Shown here piece after piece: positions 60,036 through 64,000 of a stretch of DNA of 64,000 bases. Origin of the DNA: JABDIP01 sp965250245 (GTDB taxonomy: Bacteria; Pseudomonadota; Alphaproteobacteria; DSM-16000; Inquilinaceae); the NCBI GenBank assembly GCA_965250245.1, contig OZ252296.1:4154001-4218000 (forward strand), in the 5' to 3' direction. Each line of letters begins with the position of its first letter. Position 1 is the stretch's first letter. A model generated the notes under the pieces. It worked only from the letters and a program-made list of their open reading frames with translations, searched no databases and was not told the DNA's origin. The position numbers and the translations under genes are program-made.

Positions 60036-60533
60036 CTACTGCGGGGCGGTCTCGCCGCCGACCTCCGGCCCCCATTCGGCAACCAGTGCCTTCTGCCGGT
60101 CCTCCAGGCGCCGGATCTCGGTCTCGTTGCGAAAGATCAGGGCGGTCTCGATCACCTTGGGCAGCCCGATCACCAACGCCCATCCGACCGCAGCCGCGCC
60201 GAAGGCGAACAGCCAGGTGTAGGGGTCCGACATGATCCGGGCGGCGGTCCCCATCGCATGGCCGCCCGTCCATAACGCCAGCATCGACGGGAACAGCCCG
60301 GCCAGGTTCAACATGCCCACGGCCATCGGCGTGTAGCCGTCGCGGTTGCGGTCGACGATCCAGGCCACCAGGGTCGGGACCATGCCGCCACAGAACAGCA
60401 GCACGCTGGGCAGGGCGAAGAACGACGCAGCGATCAGCCCGGACATCAGCCACAACAACAGGCCAGCGCCCTTGGGCTTGCGCGGCTTGGCGTCGTCCGG
60501 CGCGCCGGCGTCCGTTACGGCAGCTTTCGCCAT
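60036..60533 (-). CDS. Hypothetical membrane protein, 165 residues
   Basis: A Lys/Pro-rich N-terminal tail (residues 1-22) is followed by four hydrophobic helices (LLWLMSGLIAASFFALPSVLLF, MVPTLVAWIVD, GMLNLAGLFPSMLALWTGG, WLFAFGAAAVGWALVIGL). A cytoplasmic helical tail ends the protein (IFRNETEIRRLEDRQKALVAEWG). No family recognised. It starts 11 bases after the pseudokinase stop, so the two are probably one transcript and may work together. Convergent with rpoH. Confidence 0.75.
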   Translation of the reverse strand: MAKAAVTDAGAPDDAKPRKPKGAGLLLWLMSGLIAASFFALPSVLLFCGGMVPTLVAWIVDRNRDGYTPMAVGMLNLAGLFPSMLALWTGGHAMGTAARIMSDPYTWLFAFGAAAVGWALVIGLPKVIETALIFRNETEIRRLEDRQKALVAEWGPEVGGETAPQ

Positions 60534-60544
60534 CGTGTCCGTTC

Positions 60545-62638
60545 CTAGAGAACCGTCATGATCACCGTGCCGACCGCCATCAGCACCGACAGGAGGCTGG
60601 CCACGATCGCGGCGGCCTGGCGCCCCTGAACACCGGCGATATACGCCTTGCGGTCGAGCTCTCGCCGTCGCGCCGCGATGGCCCGCTTGGCCTGGGCATG
60701 GGCCGCCGTCGCGGCGCGGAATCCGCCGCCATCCCGATCGTTCAGATTGGCGTTCGCGATCAGCGGCTTGAGATCATGGACCTTTCCGCTTTTCCAGGCC
60801 GTCTTGAGCGCCGCCTTGAGCCGATTGCGCAGGCTGCGGCTGTGGAACCGCTCGACCGAGGACTCGGCCAGGCCGGCCAGCCACTGGCACAGCTTCGGCA
60901 GCTTGTCGATGCTGGTGCGCCGCTGGATCACGTCATACAGGTCGACCAGCGCGGCGCACCGCTTCTCCGGCGGCGCGTCACCCGACAGGTCGGTGATCGC
61001 GGCGTGGATCAGGCGGGCGTGCCGGCTCATCAGGAATGCCGCGACATGGCGGTCGATCGGCTCCATCGGGCGATCCGGCTGGCCGGCGATGGACTCGATC
61101 GCCCGCAGCAACGCCGTCGCGTCCAGGATGTATCGCCGCTCGGTGAACGGGCCGGCACAGGGCGTCGAGGCGTCGAGATCGTAGACGCAGCGCTCGACGC
61201 CGTATCCCAGCACGCTCTCCCCGACGAAGCCGCTGAGCATGTCGAATTGACGGACCAGCGGGATGACACTCTCATCCGTCGTGCCCTGGGATCCGTACCA
61301 TGCCATCGGCAGTTGCACCGCGATGATCTCGGCAAGCTCCTGCAGCCCGCGGCCGCTCGCCTGCGCGCCCGCAAGCGCGGCGCCGATGCCCTCCGGCATC
61401 ACCGCCCGGCCGCGATAGCGGATCGGCGCCTGCGGATCCAAGGCCATCAGCACCCGCGCCACACGCCGGTCGCCGAGCGAGCCGGCCCGCCCGATCGTCG
61501 CGCTTCGCTTCGCCTCGGCGATCCGGCCCAGCAGGTCCTCGTCATCGGTCACGCGCGCCAGCCCGGCCTCGAGCCCGCCGCCATCGATGAAGCTGTCCGC
61601 CGCCACCGGGTCCTGGGCCATAGCCACCGCCAGGAGGCGGACATTCGTGAAATCCTGATCCTTGAACCGGATCGGCCGCTGCAGCCGGCCGACGATCTCC
61701 GCCCGGCGCGGCGACTGCCGTCGGCCCCCAAGCCAGGTCTGCAGATCGTCCAGCGTCAGACGCTGGTTCGGATCGTCGATCAGCAGCCCGCGGACCGGTT
61801 CGGTGATGTGCTGCGGCAGGTTCGCATCGCCGACCACGGCGGCGTAGCTGCCCATTTCGATCTTCGCGGCGATCATGGCGCGATCGTCCAGCCCGTCGCC
61901 GAGCGGGCGGCCGAGCAGCATCGCCACCATGGACACGCCGAGCGCATAAAGATCGTCGGCCGGGGTCGCGATCCCGCGCGCCTCCGGATCCGCCATCGCG
62001 CGGCCGATGGTCTCGAAGGCCGCCGGCTGGATGAAGCCGGTCGGCGCGGACAGGCAGTCGCCGACCATCAGCGGCTGGTCGTCCCGGGCCGAGAGGAAGA
62101 GGTTGGTCGGGTTGATCGCGCCATGGACCACCCGCAGCCGCTTCAGCTCCTCCAGCGCCGCGGCGACTGGCTGCACCAGCACGCGGATCACCTCGTCCTC
62201 GCGCATGGGCGCCACCGAGCCGGAGAGGTCGGCGCGCAACGGCGCGGCCGGCCTCTCATAGATCAGGATCAGGCGCTCCTCGCCATCCGGCGGCCAGAAG
62301 GCGATCCCATGGGCGATCAGGTTGATGACGCTGATATGCTCGATGGCCCGCAGCGCCGGCAGGATATCGGTCCGTGCCGGCAATCCGCTACGGGCCACCA
62401 GGGCGCAGAGGCCGACGGTGCCGCCACCGTCCAGGCGCTTGGCGGGATATGCATCCGCGGCGACATGGCCCAGCTCCGGCAATGGCTGTGCGGGATCGAT
62501 CTCGTACCGGTCGTTCAGGATGACCTTCGCCGACCCGGCCGCTCCGGGGGCCCCGGACGCTGATGCCGCCTGGGTCGCCGCCGGGCCGTCGCCCGGTGCC
62601 TCACCGGCAAGGAAACTCGCAAGATCGCTTGGCGCCAT
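60545..62638 (-). CDS. Membrane-anchored protein-kinase-like pseudokinase
   Basis: 697 residues. A flexible Ala/Gly-rich N-terminus (1-40) is followed by a kinase-like domain (about 42-300). The fold is recognisable from AALEELKRLRVVHGAINPTNLFL (catalytic loop place) and TPADDLYALGVSMVAMLLGRPLG. Key residues are missing: no VAIK Lys (TVGLCALVARSG), HRD is HGAINPTN without Asp, and the DFG place reads VGDCLSAPTG. About 370 residues of helical domain follow, and a C-terminal membrane helix (QAAAIVASLLSVLMAVGTVIM). It is probably a scaffold or signalling pseudokinase tethered to the membrane. Confidence 0.82.
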   Translation of the reverse strand: MAPSDLASFLAGEAPGDGPAATQAASASGAPGAAGSAKVILNDRYEIDPAQPLPELGHVAADAYPAKRLDGGGTVGLCALVARSGLPARTDILPALRAIEHISVINLIAHGIAFWPPDGEERLILIYERPAAPLRADLSGSVAPMREDEVIRVLVQPVAAALEELKRLRVVHGAINPTNLFLSARDDQPLMVGDCLSAPTGFIQPAAFETIGRAMADPEARGIATPADDLYALGVSMVAMLLGRPLGDGLDDRAMIAAKIEMGSYAAVVGDANLPQHITEPVRGLLIDDPNQRLTLDDLQTWLGGRRQSPRRAEIVGRLQRPIRFKDQDFTNVRLLAVAMAQDPVAADSFIDGGGLEAGLARVTDDEDLLGRIAEAKRSATIGRAGSLGDRRVARVLMALDPQAPIRYRGRAVMPEGIGAALAGAQASGRGLQELAEIIAVQLPMAWYGSQGTTDESVIPLVRQFDMLSGFVGESVLGYGVERCVYDLDASTPCAGPFTERRYILDATALLRAIESIAGQPDRPMEPIDRHVAAFLMSRHARLIHAAITDLSGDAPPEKRCAALVDLYDVIQRRTSIDKLPKLCQWLAGLAESSVERFHSRSLRNRLKAALKTAWKSGKVHDLKPLIANANLNDRDGGGFRAATAAHAQAKRAIAARRRELDRKAYIAGVQGRQAAAIVASLLSVLMAVGTVIMTVL

Positions 62639-62715
62639 CGGCCCGGGACGGTTCGGTCACTGATCAGGAACGTCCGTCGAGCGATAGTCGGATATGGGAA
62701 ATAATCGGTTAACCC

Positions 62716-62730
62716 ACAGCCTCAGGCTGT
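62716..62730 (-). terminator. Hairpin downstream of purA
   Basis: ACAGCC and GGCTGT with a 3-base loop, 31 bases after the purA stop on the minus strand. Short stem and no T-run; a possible terminator separating purA from the pseudokinase gene. Confidence 0.35.
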
Positions 62731-62760
62731 AGTTCGGACGGTACGGCTGACGGATTGCGA

Positions 62761-64000
62761 TCAGCCGGCGAAGGGATCCCGGACCAGGATGGTGTCGTCG
62801 CGCTCCGGGCTGGTGGACAGCAGATCCACCGGCGCCTCGATCAGCTCTTCGATCCGCCGGATATACTTGATCGCGGTCGCCGGAAGGTCGGCCCAGCGGC
62901 GCGCGCCCTGGGTGCTGTCCCGCCACCCCTCGACGTCCTCATAGACCGGCTCCACCGCGGCCTGCGCGGCCTGGGACGCCGGCAGATGGTCGATGTCCCG
63001 GCCGTCCAGCCGATAGCCGACGCAGACCTTGAGCTGGTCGACGCCATCCAGCACGTCCAGCTTGGTCAGGGCGATGCCGGACAGGCCGCCGGTCTTCACC
63101 GCCTGCCGCACCATGACCGCATCGAACCACCCGCAGCGGCGGCGGCGTCCGGTGACGGTCCCGAACTCACGGCCGCGCTCGCCCAGCAGGCGCCCGATCT
63201 CGTTGTCCTGCTCGGTCGGGAACGGCCCAGCACCGACCCGGGTCGTATAGGCCTTGGTGATGCCCAGCACGTAGTTCAGGGCCGACGGCCCGATGCCGGC
63301 CCCCGCGGCTGCCTGGGCCGCCACCGTGTTGGACGAGGTCACGAAGGGATAGGTGCCGTGGTCGATGTCCAGCATCGCGCCCTGTGCGCCCTCGAACAGG
63401 ATGCGGCGGCCGGCCCGGCGCACCTGGTCAAGCCGCCGCCAGACCACATCGGCGAAGGGCAGGATGCGCTCCGCCACGGCCGTCAACTTCTCCAGCAGGT
63501 CGCCGGCGGCCATCTCCTCCGCCCCCAGGCCGCGCAGCAGGGCGTTGTGGTGCAGCAGCAGCCGTTCGACCTTCTCCGGCAGGATGTCCGGGTCGGCCAG
63601 GTCGCAGACCCGGATCGCCCGGCGGGCCACCTTGTCCTCATAGGCCGGGCCGATGCCGCGCCCGGTGGTGCCGATCTTGCCCTTACCGGCCGCCGCCTCG
63701 CGGGCCCGGTCGACGGCGCCGTGGACCGGCAGGATCAGCGCGGCGTTCTCCGCCAGCACCAGGGAGTCCGGCGTGATCTCCACGCCCTGGCCGCGGATCG
63801 CCTCGATCTCGTCCAGCAGGGCCCAGGGATCGACCACGACGCCGTTGCCGATCACCGACAGCTTGCCGGGGCGCACCACGCCGGAGGGCAGCAGGCTCAG
63901 CTTGAAGACGGTGTCGCCGATCATCAGGGTATGGCCGGCATTGTGGCCGCCCTGGAACCGGACGATCACATCCGCCCGGCTCGACAGCCAGTCGACGACC
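62761..64000 (-). CDS. purA: Adenylosuccinate synthetase PurA (5' partial)
   Basis: GTP-dependent conversion of IMP and aspartate to adenylosuccinate, the first AMP-specific step. At least 413 codons are in the window; the reading frame continues past the end (VVDWLSSRADVIVRFQGG), so only the P-loop-containing N-terminus is missing. Motifs: FQGGHNAGHTL, GTTGRGIGPAYEDKVARRAIR, ILFEGAQGAMLDIDHGTYPFVTSSNT, TRVGAGPFPTE and TGRRRRCGWFDAVMVR. The protein is normal for the family and ends in RDPFAG. Confidence 0.97.
   Translation of the reverse strand, partial: VVDWLSSRADVIVRFQGGHNAGHTLMIGDTVFKLSLLPSGVVRPGKLSVIGNGVVVDPWALLDEIEAIRGQGVEITPDSLVLAENAALILPVHGAVDRAREAAAGKGKIGTTGRGIGPAYEDKVARRAIRVCDLADPDILPEKVERLLLHHNALLRGLGAEEMAAGDLLEKLTAVAERILPFADVVWRRLDQVRRAGRRILFEGAQGAMLDIDHGTYPFVTSSNTVAAQAAAGAGIGPSALNYVLGITKAYTTRVGAGPFPTEQDNEIGRLLGERGREFGTVTGRRRRCGWFDAVMVRQAVKTGGLSGIALTKLDVLDGVDQLKVCVGYRLDGRDIDHLPASQAAQAAVEPVYEDVEGWRDSTQGARRWADLPATAIKYIRRIEELIEAPVDLLSTSPERDDTILVRDPFAG

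Overview
GC-rich bacterial chromosome segment, most likely from an alphaproteobacterium and probably a Rhodospirillales-type lineage. The evidence is the order of a DUF6476-type small membrane gene, an RluD-type pseudouridine synthase and an alphaproteobacterial RpoH, together with the overall coding style. Names rest on motif reading only; no database search was possible.

Layout. 1-1.6 kb: an MscS channel cut by the window edge and a small secreted protein. 1.6-13.1 kb: a complete type II secretion system on the minus strand (E-F-G-H-I-J-L-M-N/C-type-D-K), divergent from its prepilin peptidase. 13.15-13.9 kb: a REP-associated tyrosine transposase between perfect 13-bp inverted repeats. 13.9-17.8 kb: a small unknown protein, a TIM-barrel isomerase-like protein, and a Tm-1-like/PEP-hydrolase-like/SRPBCC operon. 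17.8-24.6 kb: accessory region with an AT-rich island, a pentapeptide-repeat protein, two unknown proteins, a DUF1479 dioxygenase, a LytTR regulator divergent from a DUF2306-type membrane protein, a YciI-like protein and a frameshifted PhyH-type dioxygenase. 24.8-31.2 kb: a 2142-residue SpvB/FG-GAP/Rhs protein with an AT-richer variable C-terminal tip and no obvious immunity gene.

31.5-39.1 kb: a Tat-type aldo/keto reductase, an FGE-like protein, a DUF454 protein, then a plus-strand catabolic run (TPP enzyme, aldehyde dehydrogenase, BKACE-type enzyme, DapA-family lyase). 39.1-55.1 kb: the most interesting region. A minus-strand operon (841-residue unrecognised protein, GH105-type hydrolase, divergent GH28-type protein, LacI regulator) faces a plus-strand operon (family-5 substrate-binding protein, two permeases, two ATPases, an HAD fusion protein), followed by two Gfo/Idh/MocA oxidoreductases. 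None of the three glycan-active candidates has a visible signal peptide. The picture is import of an acidic oligosaccharide by an oligopeptide-type ABC transporter and degradation inside the cell. The AT-rich divergent promoter holds a LacI-type operator candidate and a perfect 20-bp palindrome.

55.2-64 kb: core genome. It holds tRNA-Glu(CUC), a threonine aldolase and a threonine/serine dehydratase separated by a nested palindromic repeat, the DUF6476/RluD pair with overlapping divergent start codons, rpoH, a small membrane protein, a membrane-anchored pseudokinase, and purA cut by the window end.
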